Part shown: in pieces, positions 1 to 6,618 of the stretch | Layout: each line of letters begins with the position of its first letter | Position numbering within the stretch: the first letter of the stretch is position 1 | Assembly: GCA_021732545.1 (NCBI GenBank) | Contig: JAKFUW010000191.1 | Coordinates: 1-7,879 of the forward strand | Length of the DNA: 7,879 bases | Origin: Alphaproteobacteria bacterium | GTDB lineage: Bacteria > Pseudomonadota > Alphaproteobacteria > Rickettsiales > UBA3002 | Direction: 5' to 3' | Notes under the pieces: model-generated | What the model saw: only the letters and a program-made list of their open reading frames with translations | Told to the model about the DNA's origin: nothing | The model's database searches: none | Made by a program: the position numbers and the translations under genes

Positions 1-600
1 TCACTGACTAAAGAATTATTAAACGCTCAGATTGATAATATCGATTATCGCAAAATTGATTATGTGGGGCCTACGGTTGGCAATGAAATGATTGAGTCGG
101 GATTTGTGTCGCTAGGGCTGGCGATGGCGGCGATGCTGCTTTATATCTGGTTTCGGTTTGAGTGGCAATTTGGCGTGGGCGGTATTTTGGCGCTGACCCA
201 TGATGCGATTGTGATGGTAGGCTTTTTTGCGATCACAGGCTTTGAGTTTGGCTTAACGTCGGTGGCGGCGATACTCACCATCATCGGTTATTCGATCAAT
301 GATTCGGTGGTGATTTATGACCGTATCCGCGAGAATTTGCGCAAATATAAAAAGATGCATATCGATGACATCATCGACAAAAGCGTGAATGAGACGCTGG
401 CGCGCACGGTTGTCACGGGACTCAGTACCATTTTAGCGGCAACGATGCTGGCGATTTATGGCGGCGAGGTGATTCGCGGTTTCAGTGTGTCGCTGGCGTT
501 TGGGGTGCTGATCGGCACCTATTCGTCGGTGTATATTTCGGCACCAGTGCTTAAATATTTCAAGCTTCGCGCGGAAACCACCGCTGACGCAGTGGCGTAA
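1..600 (+). CDS. secF: Protein translocase subunit SecF (5' truncated by the window)
   Basis: SecF works with SecD in the inner membrane, using the proton gradient to help pull proteins through SecYEG and release them into the periplasm. The frame is open from base 1, so the start codon and the first membrane segment with most of the first periplasmic domain lie outside the window; 199 codons are visible. The fragment contains VGPTVGNE (about fragment residues 22-29), which closes the periplasmic domain. It then has five hydrophobic segments and the family signature GYSINDSVVIYDRIREN in the fourth membrane helix region (about 96-112), followed by a conserved SVNETLARTVVTG stretch and the final GTYSSVYISAP helix. 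The GTG at base 64 is inside the conserved domain and is not a credible start. secD presumably lies just upstream. ribF follows after only 7 bases, so the two are probably cotranscribed. Identity is firm. Confidence 0.96.
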   Translation, partial: SLTKELLNAQIDNIDYRKIDYVGPTVGNEMIESGFVSLGLAMAAMLLYIWFRFEWQFGVGGILALTHDAIVMVGFFAITGFEFGLTSVAAILTIIGYSINDSVVIYDRIRENLRKYKKMHIDDIIDKSVNETLARTVVTGLSTILAATMLAIYGGEVIRGFSVSLAFGVLIGTYSSVYISAPVLKYFKLRAETTADAVA

Positions 601-607
601 ATAGCTG

Positions 608-1537
608 ATGCGCGTGATTCGCGATGTAGCGGATGTGCGCCCGCATGAGCAAAATGCGGTGCTGGGCATCGGTAATTTTGATGGGGTGCATCGCGGCCAT
701 CAGCTGATTATTCATGAGGTGGTGCGGCTTGCAAAAGAGCATCGCACCAAGGCCGCTATCCTCACCTTTGAGCCGCCACCCAGCCAACTTTTTAAGCCTG
801 AAATTGGCTCTCAACGCATCATGAGCGTGCGCCAAAAAATGGAAATGTTCGCACAAATGGGAATTGATCTGATGATTGCCCAGCGTTTTAATCGAGCTTT
901 CTCAGACCTTACCGCGCACGAATTTATGGAGTCTTATTTGGTTCAAGGGTTAAGAGCTAAAGCGGTAATCACCGGCAGTGAATTTTGCTTTGGTACCAAA
1001 CGCGGCGGCGATGCGGCCATGCTCAAAGCGTGCAGCGCATTTGACTATTATCCCATTGCGCCCTTGGTTTATGATGCAACATCGAAAGTGTCCTCCAGCC
1101 AGATTCGCGAAGCGATCAAAGCAGGTGATATGGAGAAAATTGTGCCATTACTCGGGCGGCCTTATCGCTGGAGCGCGCGGGTGACACATGGCGATAAACG
1201 CGGGCGCACGATTGGTTTTCCCACGGCGAATTTGGTTTCGCCGCGCATCTTGCTGCCACGCTTTGGGGTCTATGCGGTGCGTGCGCGGGCGCAAGGCGCT
1301 GATGAATGGATGGGTGCGGTTGCCAATGTGGGCGTGCGCCCGACTTTTGGCGTGAATGCGCCGTTGATGGAAGTGCATCTATTGAACCGCGAGATGGATG
1401 TATATGGCAAAAGGTTGGAAGTTGAATTGATAAAATATCTGCGCGATGAACAACGCTTCGATGGCATCGACGCTTTGAAGGTGCAATTAAAACGCGATTG
1501 CCAGCTCGCACAAGAGGTCTTGAACCTATGCGCTTAA
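608..1537 (+). CDS. ribF: Bifunctional riboflavin kinase / FMN adenylyltransferase RibF
   Basis: This cytoplasmic enzyme phosphorylates riboflavin to FMN and then adenylylates FMN to FAD. It is 309 residues, the usual length for the bifunctional form. The N-terminal nucleotidyltransferase half shows GNFDGVHRGH (22-31) carrying the HxGH motif, and KVSSSQIR (about 160-167). The C-terminal kinase half shows HGDKRGRTIGFPTANL (194-209) with the ATP/Mg-binding PTAN, GVRPTF (242-247) and the expected catalytic Glu at 255 in MEVHLL. Two usually well-conserved adenylyltransferase positions differ: TFEPHP reads TFEPPP (Pro57 for His), and the Asp of the G-x-D-F-x-F-G motif is Glu125. The ATG at 608 is preferred because it gives the normal N-terminus, although no good Shine-Dalgarno precedes it, so translation may be coupled to secF 7 bases upstream. 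The stop overlaps the lspA start. Identity is firm; full activity of the FAD synthetase half is inferred. Confidence 0.96.
   Translation: MRVIRDVADVRPHEQNAVLGIGNFDGVHRGHQLIIHEVVRLAKEHRTKAAILTFEPPPSQLFKPEIGSQRIMSVRQKMEMFAQMGIDLMIAQRFNRAFSDLTAHEFMESYLVQGLRAKAVITGSEFCFGTKRGGDAAMLKACSAFDYYPIAPLVYDATSKVSSSQIREAIKAGDMEKIVPLLGRPYRWSARVTHGDKRGRTIGFPTANLVSPRILLPRFGVYAVRARAQGADEWMGAVANVGVRPTFGVNAPLMEVHLLNREMDVYGKRLEVELIKYLRDEQRFDGIDALKVQLKRDCQLAQEVLNLCA
1513..1517 (+). promoter_or_regulatory. Ribosome binding site deciding the lspA start
   Basis: The string AGAGG lies inside the end of ribF, 10 bases before the ATG at 1528. It supports that ATG over the in-frame TTG at 1498, which would add ten residues with no resemblance to an LspA N-terminus. 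Confidence 0.6.
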
Positions 1538-2001
1538 AATATTATGGACTCATCGTGGCAGCGGTGGTGATCGTGCTCGATCAACTGAGCAAATGGGTGA
1601 TGCTCGATGTGGTGAGTATCGCCACGCGCCCACCGATTGAGGTAACGCCGTTTTTTAACTTTGTCATGGTGTGGAATTATGGCGTGAGCTTTGGCATGTT
1701 GTCGCATCCTGAGCGCTGGATGGTGTATGTGTTGATAGCGGTGGCGCTGGCTATTGTTGCGTTCATGGTGCGCTGGTTATGGCGAGCTGAGCGGTTGCTG
1801 GTGGCACTGGCTTTGGGTAGCGTGATTGGCGGGGCGCTTGGCAATGTGATCGACCGCGTGCGCTTTGGCGCAGTGGCCGACTTTTTGGATTTTCATATGA
1901 TGGGCTATCATTGGCCCGCTTTTAACGTGGCCGACGCTGCGATTTTTATCGGTGTGGCGCTGTTGATCTTCGATAGTATCAAGCCGATAAAGCGCGATTA
2001 A
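1528..2001 (+). CDS. lspA: Lipoprotein signal peptidase (signal peptidase II) LspA
   Basis: LspA is an inner-membrane aspartyl protease that removes the signal peptide from diacylated prolipoproteins just before the lipobox cysteine. The product is 157 residues, normal for the family, with four hydrophobic segments (about 7-25, 64-82, 90-108 and 134-151). Family motifs appear in order: DQLSKW (18-23), NYGVSFG (50-56, where AFG is more usual), GNVIDRVRFGAVADF (105-119) and FNVADAAI (132-139). The catalytic aspartates are expected to be Asp118 and Asp136. The ATG at 1528 is chosen for its Shine-Dalgarno and because the N-terminus then begins with a short basic stretch before the first helix. 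It overlaps the last 10 bases of ribF in another frame, suggesting translational coupling. In many bacteria ileS sits between ribF and lspA; here it does not. The next gene encodes a lipoprotein that LspA should process. Confidence 0.97.
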   Translation: MRLKYYGLIVAAVVIVLDQLSKWVMLDVVSIATRPPIEVTPFFNFVMVWNYGVSFGMLSHPERWMVYVLIAVALAIVAFMVRWLWRAERLLVALALGSVIGGALGNVIDRVRFGAVADFLDFHMMGYHWPAFNVADAAIFIGVALLIFDSIKPIKRD

Positions 2002-2023
2002 CAGCCTTAGGCTATAGGCTTGA
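1979..2023 (+). repeat. Small inverted and tandem repeats at the lspA-bamF gap
   Basis: TCAAGCC at 1979-1985, in the last codons of lspA, is matched by its reverse complement GGCTTGA at 2017-2023, a 7-base stem with a 31-base loop. Inside lies AGCCT (2003-2007), which can pair with AGGCT at 2016-2020. TAGGCT is repeated at 2008-2013 and 2015-2020 with one base between. Only four T residues follow (2025-2028), so this is not a convincing intrinsic terminator. I also see no good -35/-10 pair. It may be a weak RNA structure between cistrons or mean nothing. It occupies the only gap longer than 7 bases in the window. Confidence 0.3.
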
Positions 2024-2042
2024 GTTTTCAACGAGACGCACT

Positions 2043-2663
2043 ATGTTAAGCAATATGAAATTATATCCTTATCTTTTTATGGCGAGCCTATCGTTGGTTG
2101 GCGCATGCGATAGCAGCGATGTGCGCAGTGTGGTGGGACTCGATCGCTCGGCACCTGATGAGTTTCGGGTGGTGTCGCGCCCACCTTTAAGCGTGCCGCC
2201 GGATTTTGATTTGCGCCCACCGTCTCCTGGTGAAGAATCACGCGCCGCACCGAGCACTGAGTCGCAAGCCAAAAAGCTAGTGTTTGGTGAGGGTAGCGAA
2301 AGTGCTGCGCCTGCAACTATTTTAGAAGAACCTTTTTCGGATACCGCCGTCGCGCCCGTGGTGAGTTCCGAGCTTTCCAGTTCCGCTGAATCGAGCTTTT
2401 TGAAACGGCTCGGCACCGATAAAGCCAATCCTGAAATTCGGTCAGTGATTCACAACGAAAATAAAATAGAACCCGTAACGCAAGAGGATGCCTCGCCGAT
2501 TGAAAAGATATTGGGTATTGAAAGCGGTGAACCTGTGGTGGATGCCAAGGCCGAATCGGGTCGGATTAAAGGTAACAAAGAAAAAGGCAAGCCCGTGAAT
2601 GCTGGCAAGGTGAAGGTAATCGACCCTAAAAAACAAAGCGTCATCGATAAGCTGTTGAACTGA
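2043..2663 (+). CDS. bamF: DUF3035-family lipoprotein, probable BAM-complex subunit BamF
   Basis: This is a 206-residue probable lipoprotein. The signal peptide runs over residues 1-21 and ends in VGAC, giving Cys22 as the lipidation site. Just after it comes SAPDEFRVVSRPPLSVPPDF (36-55), then LRPPSPG (57-63), the hallmark of alphaproteobacterial DUF3035 proteins. The rest is low-complexity and charged, with a short conserved-looking NPEIRSVIHNEN block (about 129-140) and a Lys-rich tail ending in VIDKLLN. In Caulobacter a DUF3035 protein, BamF, is a subunit of the outer-membrane protein assembly machine and has a motif related to BamC; assigning that role here is by family. Asp23 follows the cysteine, which in E. 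coli would favour inner-membrane retention. The ATG at 2043 has only a weak GAGA upstream; an ATG at 2055 would also leave a signal peptide. It sits 41 bases after lspA and its stop shares one base with the next start. Confidence 0.82.
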   Translation: MLSNMKLYPYLFMASLSLVGACDSSDVRSVVGLDRSAPDEFRVVSRPPLSVPPDFDLRPPSPGEESRAAPSTESQAKKLVFGEGSESAAPATILEEPFSDTAVAPVVSSELSSSAESSFLKRLGTDKANPEIRSVIHNENKIEPVTQEDASPIEKILGIESGEPVVDAKAESGRIKGNKEKGKPVNAGKVKVIDPKKQSVIDKLLN

Positions 2664-4102
2664 TGAGTGCTTTTCGCAAGATTCCAAAATGGCTGATAGC
2701 TGCGGTGGCAGTGGTGGTGCTGGGCGGTGGCCTGTTTTGGGCAAACCAGCAAGGCGCGCTCGATAGGATCAAGCCTAAATCCGCGCCCGATATTGAACAA
2801 TTTACACTGGGCAATGGCATGCAGGTGGTGGTGATTCCTAACACCCGCGTGCCGGCGGTCAGCCATATGATCTGGATTAAAGCGGGTGCCGCCGATGATC
2901 CACAAGGCAAATCGGGACTTGCACATTATCTTGAACATTTAATGTTTAAAGGCACCAAAAACGTGCCAGATGGCGAATATAGCAAGCGCATCGAGGCGTT
3001 GGGCGGGCAGTATAACGCGTTCACTTCTGCCGATTTTACGGGCTATTATGTCAACATCGCACGCGAACATCTGCCAATGGTTATGGAGCTGGAAGCCGAC
3101 CGCATGCAAGGCCTGTTGCCACCTTTGCAAGTGTTTGAAAAAGAGCGCGATGTGATTGTTGAAGAGCGCAAAAGCCGCACCGACAGCCAGCCATCGGCGC
3201 TGCTTGCTGAACAAATGGGCAGCACCCTCTATCAACATCACCCGTATCGCATCCCGATTATTGGCTGGATGCACGAGATGAAAACGCTGAGCGCAGAAGA
3301 TGCTAAAGCCTTTTATGATCGTTATTATCACGCCGCCAATATGATTCTGGTGGTGGCGGGCGACATCACCCGCAAAGAGCTTGAGCCGTTGGCCAATCGT
3401 TTTTATGGCGGCATGAAAAAGCGTGAAGTGGCTCCCCGCAACTGGACGCAAGAACCCCCCCATCGCGCTGCCAAGCGTGTGGTGATGGTGCATCCGCAAG
3501 TGCGTCAATTGCGTTGGCAACGAGCCTATCTGGCACCGAGCTTAGTGTCGGGTCAGACGCGGCGCGCACTGCCGCTAGAGGTGCTGGTGCAATGGCTGGG
3601 CGGTGGCCAAACCAGCCAGCTTTACCGCGAATTGGTGGTGGATAAAAAACTCGCCACATCCGCCAGCGCCAGCTATACGAGCCTGACTCGCGGGCCATCG
3701 GAACTGACGATTTATGTGACGCCTGCGCCCAATGTGAGTGTAAAAGAAATTGAAGCTGCGGTGGATGCGTTGCTGGCGCGCGTTACATCCACTCTTATGT
3801 CAAAAGCCGATTTAAAGCGCACGCAAACCTTGCTCAAAGCCGATGCGATTTATGCGCAAGATGGCCTGCAACAGGTGGCCTATTATATTGGCTATTTGCG
3901 TGCTTTAGATTTAGGGCTGGAGCATTATACAAACTGGACCAAGGATGTGGATGCCGTTACCGCGCAGCAAGTTCGCGCGGCAGCCCATGCGGTGTTTCGT
4001 TTGAAACAATCGGTGACAGGGATTTTAAAACCCAAAGCGGGTACGTCTATAGCCGCCACGGTAAATGATAGCGCACCCGTGGAGCAGCCTTATGTTCACT
4101 AA
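2663..4102 (+). CDS. M16-family zinc metalloprotease, zinc-site subunit (pitrilysin / MPP-beta-like)
   Basis: This 479-residue M16 peptidase has two M16 domains (about 45-190 and 220-405). A basic N-terminus and hydrophobic stretch (10-27) form a membrane anchor or signal peptide, so the enzyme should face the periplasm. The inverted zinc motif HYLEH is at 88-92 (His88, Glu91, His92). It is followed by the conserved GGQYNAFTSADFTGYY (114-129) and the third ligand, Glu168, in ERDVIVEE. In the second domain LGGGQTSQLYREL replaces the usual LGGG-x-SRL, giving Gln319 where the substrate-binding Arg normally lies and Thr332 where the Tyr normally lies. It therefore keeps the zinc site but lacks the R/Y pair, which the next gene supplies. 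The ATG at 2663 overlaps the preceding stop (TGATG), a coupling arrangement. Substrate is unknown; turnover of envelope peptides or misfolded proteins is a guess. Confidence 0.93.
   Translation: MSAFRKIPKWLIAAVAVVVLGGGLFWANQQGALDRIKPKSAPDIEQFTLGNGMQVVVIPNTRVPAVSHMIWIKAGAADDPQGKSGLAHYLEHLMFKGTKNVPDGEYSKRIEALGGQYNAFTSADFTGYYVNIAREHLPMVMELEADRMQGLLPPLQVFEKERDVIVEERKSRTDSQPSALLAEQMGSTLYQHHPYRIPIIGWMHEMKTLSAEDAKAFYDRYYHAANMILVVAGDITRKELEPLANRFYGGMKKREVAPRNWTQEPPHRAAKRVVMVHPQVRQLRWQRAYLAPSLVSGQTRRALPLEVLVQWLGGGQTSQLYRELVVDKKLATSASASYTSLTRGPSELTIYVTPAPNVSVKEIEAAVDALLARVTSTLMSKADLKRTQTLLKADAIYAQDGLQQVAYYIGYLRALDLGLEHYTNWTKDVDAVTAQQVRAAAHAVFRLKQSVTGILKPKAGTSIAATVNDSAPVEQPYVH
4081..4084 (+). promoter_or_regulatory. 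Ribosome binding site deciding the start of the second M16 gene
   Basis: GGAG lies 7 bases before the ATG at 4092, inside the end of the previous gene. It favours this start over the in-frame ATG at 4065, which has no comparable site and would place nine extra residues before the signal peptide. Confidence 0.65.
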
Positions 4103-5408
4103 CATGATAACATGGCTGGCGGTGATGATGGCGCTGTGGGCGATGCCTGTTCATGCAGCCGTTGCCATTGAGCAGGTTGAGGCGGGCGATCTGAAGGCGT
4201 GGTTAGCGCCGCATTCGCAGGTGCCGGTCATCTATGTGTCGCTCACCTTCAAAGATGCCGGTGCTGTGGCCGACCCCAAAGGCAAAGAAGGCCTGGCGTA
4301 TATTGCGGCGCGTATGCTGATGCAGGGCACCACGCAGCTTGATGAAGCGGCATTTCACGCAGCGCTCGAATCGCACGCGATTGATCTTGATATCGATGCC
4401 TCGCAAGATGATTTAACCGTGGGGGTGCGCACGTTAAGCCAAGAATGGCAACCTGCTAGAGATTTAATGATGCAGGCATTACTAACTCCGCTTTTATCGC
4501 CAGAAAAATTTGATGCTCTGAAAGTGCGGATGCTCGCCAAACTTAAGCAACTCGAAGAATCGCCAGAATATTTAGCGAGTGTTCATTGGCAGGCGCTGGC
4601 CTATGGTGCGCACCCTTATGCCAACCCCACCTTGGGCACGCGTGAGAGTGTTGAGGCTATTTCGCTTGCTGATGTGCAGGCGTTTTTAAAAGCGCATCTG
4701 ACGCGTGATAATTTAGTGATTAGTGTGTCGGGCGATGTGGGTGCATCGGATGTCAAAGAACTGCTCACCGATCATTTAATGCAATTGCCGCAAAGCGTAG
4801 GCGACAAGGCGAACATCGCCGATGCGGTGATTGCGCCAGAAGGCCGCTGGAGCGAGCAGGATGCAACACTTCCGCAATCGGTGGTGCTGTTTGGCCGCCA
4901 AGGTGTCGAACGCAATGACCCTGATTTTTATGCGGCCTATATGATGAATTATATGCTCGGCGGCGGCAGCCTTACCTCGCGCTTGGCGCAAGCGGTGCGG
5001 GTGAAGGAAGGGTTAACCTATGGTATCAGCACTGACTTAGATGTCGGGCAACATGGCGCGGCCTTTGCTGGCATGTTCGCCACCGCAAACGGACAGGTGG
5101 CTCAAGCACTAGAGATTGTGAACAAAGAACTTGAAAAAGCATCAATGGGTGATTTTACGCAAAGCCAACTCGATGCGGCGCTGGGCTACATCACCGGATC
5201 ATTCCCGCTGCAAATTGCGAGCAATGCGTCGCTGGTGAATTATTTGAATGTGATGCAGCTGAATAATCTGGGCATTGATTATCTGGAAAAACGTAATGCG
5301 TATTTTAAAGCGGTGACGTTGGAGCAGGTGAATGAGGTTGCCAAAAAATTATTGAATCCTAAGCAAATGGTGGTGGTTAAAATTGGCCCCACATCCGCTG
5401 GTCAATGA
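4092..5408 (+). CDS. M16-family peptidase partner subunit lacking the zinc site (R/Y subunit)
   Basis: This is a 438-residue M16 protein with a probable signal peptide ending at PVHA (cleavage after about residue 22), so it is exported to the periplasm. The signal has no Lys or Arg before its hydrophobic core, which is slightly unusual. Where the upstream protein has HYLEH, this one reads YIAAR (70-74) after a shared GLA, so all three motif residues are gone and it should not bind catalytic zinc. Its second domain does keep MLGGGSLTSRL (288-298) and VKEGLTYG (304-311), that is Arg297 and Tyr310 of the R/Y pair used for substrate binding. Such pairs form heterodimeric M16 proteases, as in mitochondrial processing peptidase and the Sphingomonas A1 pair. 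The start overlaps the previous gene by 11 bases, consistent with balanced synthesis of the two subunits. Family assignment is firm; the substrate is unknown. Confidence 0.92.
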   Translation: MFTNMITWLAVMMALWAMPVHAAVAIEQVEAGDLKAWLAPHSQVPVIYVSLTFKDAGAVADPKGKEGLAYIAARMLMQGTTQLDEAAFHAALESHAIDLDIDASQDDLTVGVRTLSQEWQPARDLMMQALLTPLLSPEKFDALKVRMLAKLKQLEESPEYLASVHWQALAYGAHPYANPTLGTRESVEAISLADVQAFLKAHLTRDNLVISVSGDVGASDVKELLTDHLMQLPQSVGDKANIADAVIAPEGRWSEQDATLPQSVVLFGRQGVERNDPDFYAAYMMNYMLGGGSLTSRLAQAVRVKEGLTYGISTDLDVGQHGAAFAGMFATANGQVAQALEIVNKELEKASMGDFTQSQLDAALGYITGSFPLQIASNASLVNYLNVMQLNNLGIDYLEKRNAYFKAVTLEQVNEVAKKLLNPKQMVVVKIGPTSAGQ

Positions 5409-5415
5409 GCGTGCG

Positions 5416-6618
5416 ATGGCGCTGTATCAGCAATCATTTTTTGGTGCAGAACCAAACCATCATTCGCCTTTAAGCGAGTCTTTTCGAAGTGCGACTGCAC
5501 CTGTTTGGCATGTGTCCGCCCGCACCGATGATCTGACATTCATCGAGCACACCGCGCAAGCCATCCGCGCAACCAGCACGGCATTGGTGGTGTGTGGCAC
5601 GGGTGGCTCCAGCCTTGGTGGGCAGACATTGTGCGCGTTATCACACAATAATTTCCCCATTTATTTCATCGATAATATGGACCCCTGTTCACTCGATCAT
5701 TTTATTGCCACGCATGATATGGCCACCCTTCATGCGTTGTTTATCAGCAAGTCCGGCACCACGGTCGAAACGCTCGCACAAAGCGCGATGCTGATCGATG
5801 CAATGGGGCAAGCAGGCGCAACTATCCGTTCGCAGTGCCACATCATCACCATGCCAGGAGCACGCCCTTTGCGCGATGTCGCCGCGCATTTTAACATTCC
5901 TGTGCTGGATCATGATCCTGATATTGGCGGGCGTTATAGCGTGCTGTCGGTGGTGGGGTTGCTTCCCGCAGCGGTGGCAGGCGTCGATATTCGAAAGCTA
6001 CGAGCGGGCGCAAATGCCGTGATGCAACAGGTGCGAGAAGATGAACAGGCTGCACCGCTGCAAGGAGCGCGATGGGCGGTTGGCCTGATGAAAAAACATC
6101 CGATTAGTGTGTGGATGCCCTATGTTGACAGGCTGTCATTATTCGGGGCGTGGGTGCAGCAATGTTGGGCCGAAAGCATCGGCAAAAATGGCCATGGTTC
6201 CACTCCGATTCGTGCAGTCGGCGCGGTTGATCAGCACAGCCAGCTGCAGCTGTATCTCGATGGTCCACGCGATAAAAGCTTCAGCTTCATTACGCTGCCT
6301 TATGCATCAACGGGTAGGCCGATTGCAACCCATCAGCACCGCGCATTTGAAGCCTTTGCTGGCCGCACCAGTGGCGATGTGATGGCGGCGTTGCAATATG
6401 GCACGCTGGAGACGTTTCGGCGCCACAATCTGCCGACGCGCGAGCTGGCCTTGCAACAGCTTGATGCACAAACCCTTGGCGCATTGCTGATGCATGTGAT
6501 GATTGAAACGGTGGCGGCGGCGACATTGCTTGGCATCAACCCGTTCGATCAACCTGCGGTGGAAGAAGGCAAGCTGCTTGCGCAAGATTATCTGCGTGCT
6601 AAAGGAGCGCGCGCATGA
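5416..6618 (+). CDS. pgi: Glucose-6-phosphate isomerase, compact form
   Basis: Pgi interconverts glucose 6-phosphate and fructose 6-phosphate in the cytoplasm, at the start of glycolysis and the end of gluconeogenesis. Two SIS-type sugar-phosphate domains are visible. GTGGSSLGG (61-69) and SKSGTTVET (111-119) bind phosphate, GGRYSVLSVVG is at 171-181, and WAESIGKNG (251-259) holds the catalytic base Glu253. DQHSQ (272-276) holds His274 for ring opening, and FDQPAVEEGK (377-386) ends in the active-site Lys386. All catalytic residues are present. At 400 residues it is shorter than common bacterial forms (about 450-550), mostly through a short N-terminus. The ATG at 5416 lies 7 bases after the previous stop; an in-frame TTG at 5383 would add 11 residues and overlap that gene. 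Neither has a strong Shine-Dalgarno, so the start is uncertain. The stop overlaps the mutL start. Confidence 0.94.
   Translation: MALYQQSFFGAEPNHHSPLSESFRSATAPVWHVSARTDDLTFIEHTAQAIRATSTALVVCGTGGSSLGGQTLCALSHNNFPIYFIDNMDPCSLDHFIATHDMATLHALFISKSGTTVETLAQSAMLIDAMGQAGATIRSQCHIITMPGARPLRDVAAHFNIPVLDHDPDIGGRYSVLSVVGLLPAAVAGVDIRKLRAGANAVMQQVREDEQAAPLQGARWAVGLMKKHPISVWMPYVDRLSLFGAWVQQCWAESIGKNGHGSTPIRAVGAVDQHSQLQLYLDGPRDKSFSFITLPYASTGRPIATHQHRAFEAFAGRTSGDVMAALQYGTLETFRRHNLPTRELALQQLDAQTLGALLMHVMIETVAAATLLGINPFDQPAVEEGKLLAQDYLRAKGARA
6601..6607 (+). promoter_or_regulatory. Strong ribosome binding site of mutL
   Basis: AAAGGAG, the best Shine-Dalgarno match in the window, lies in the last codons of pgi, 7 bases before the mutL ATG at 6615. 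It fixes that start and suggests mutL is initiated efficiently in its own right as well as by coupling to pgi. Confidence 0.8.

Noticed and set aside
1498..1527. TTG start adding ten residues to LspA
   Set aside because: The added residues do not resemble an LspA N-terminus and would sit before the first membrane helix, while the ATG at 1528 has a Shine-Dalgarno at 1513-1517.
2002..2042. Possible internal promoter in the lspA-bamF gap
   Set aside because: TTGAGT at 2020-2025 resembles a -35 box, but a correctly spaced -10 would fall inside the gene and none is convincing; TATAGG has no partner upstream.
2021..2042. Intrinsic terminator after lspA
   Set aside because: Only four T residues follow a weak 5- to 7-base stem, which is not enough to call a terminator inside an otherwise continuous operon.
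2450..2938. A 162-codon minus-strand frame across the bamF-M16 junction
   Set aside because: It covers two supported plus-strand genes; its His/Cys-rich composition and lack of any family motif point to a shadow frame.
2939..3520. A 193-codon open frame on the minus strand inside the first M16 gene
   Set aside because: The plus-strand M16 motifs are intact across it; the antisense product has no recognisable domain and shadow-like composition.
5405..5473. ATG overlapping the stop of the second M16 gene as ATGA, suggesting a coupled small gene
   Set aside because: The frame runs only about 22 codons before a TAA and lies within the Pgi reading region in another frame; the pgi start is in a different frame.
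6241..6252. Perfect 12-base palindrome CAGCTGCAGCTG
   Set aside because: It encodes Gln-Leu-Gln-Leu in a conserved part of Pgi, so codon content explains it.
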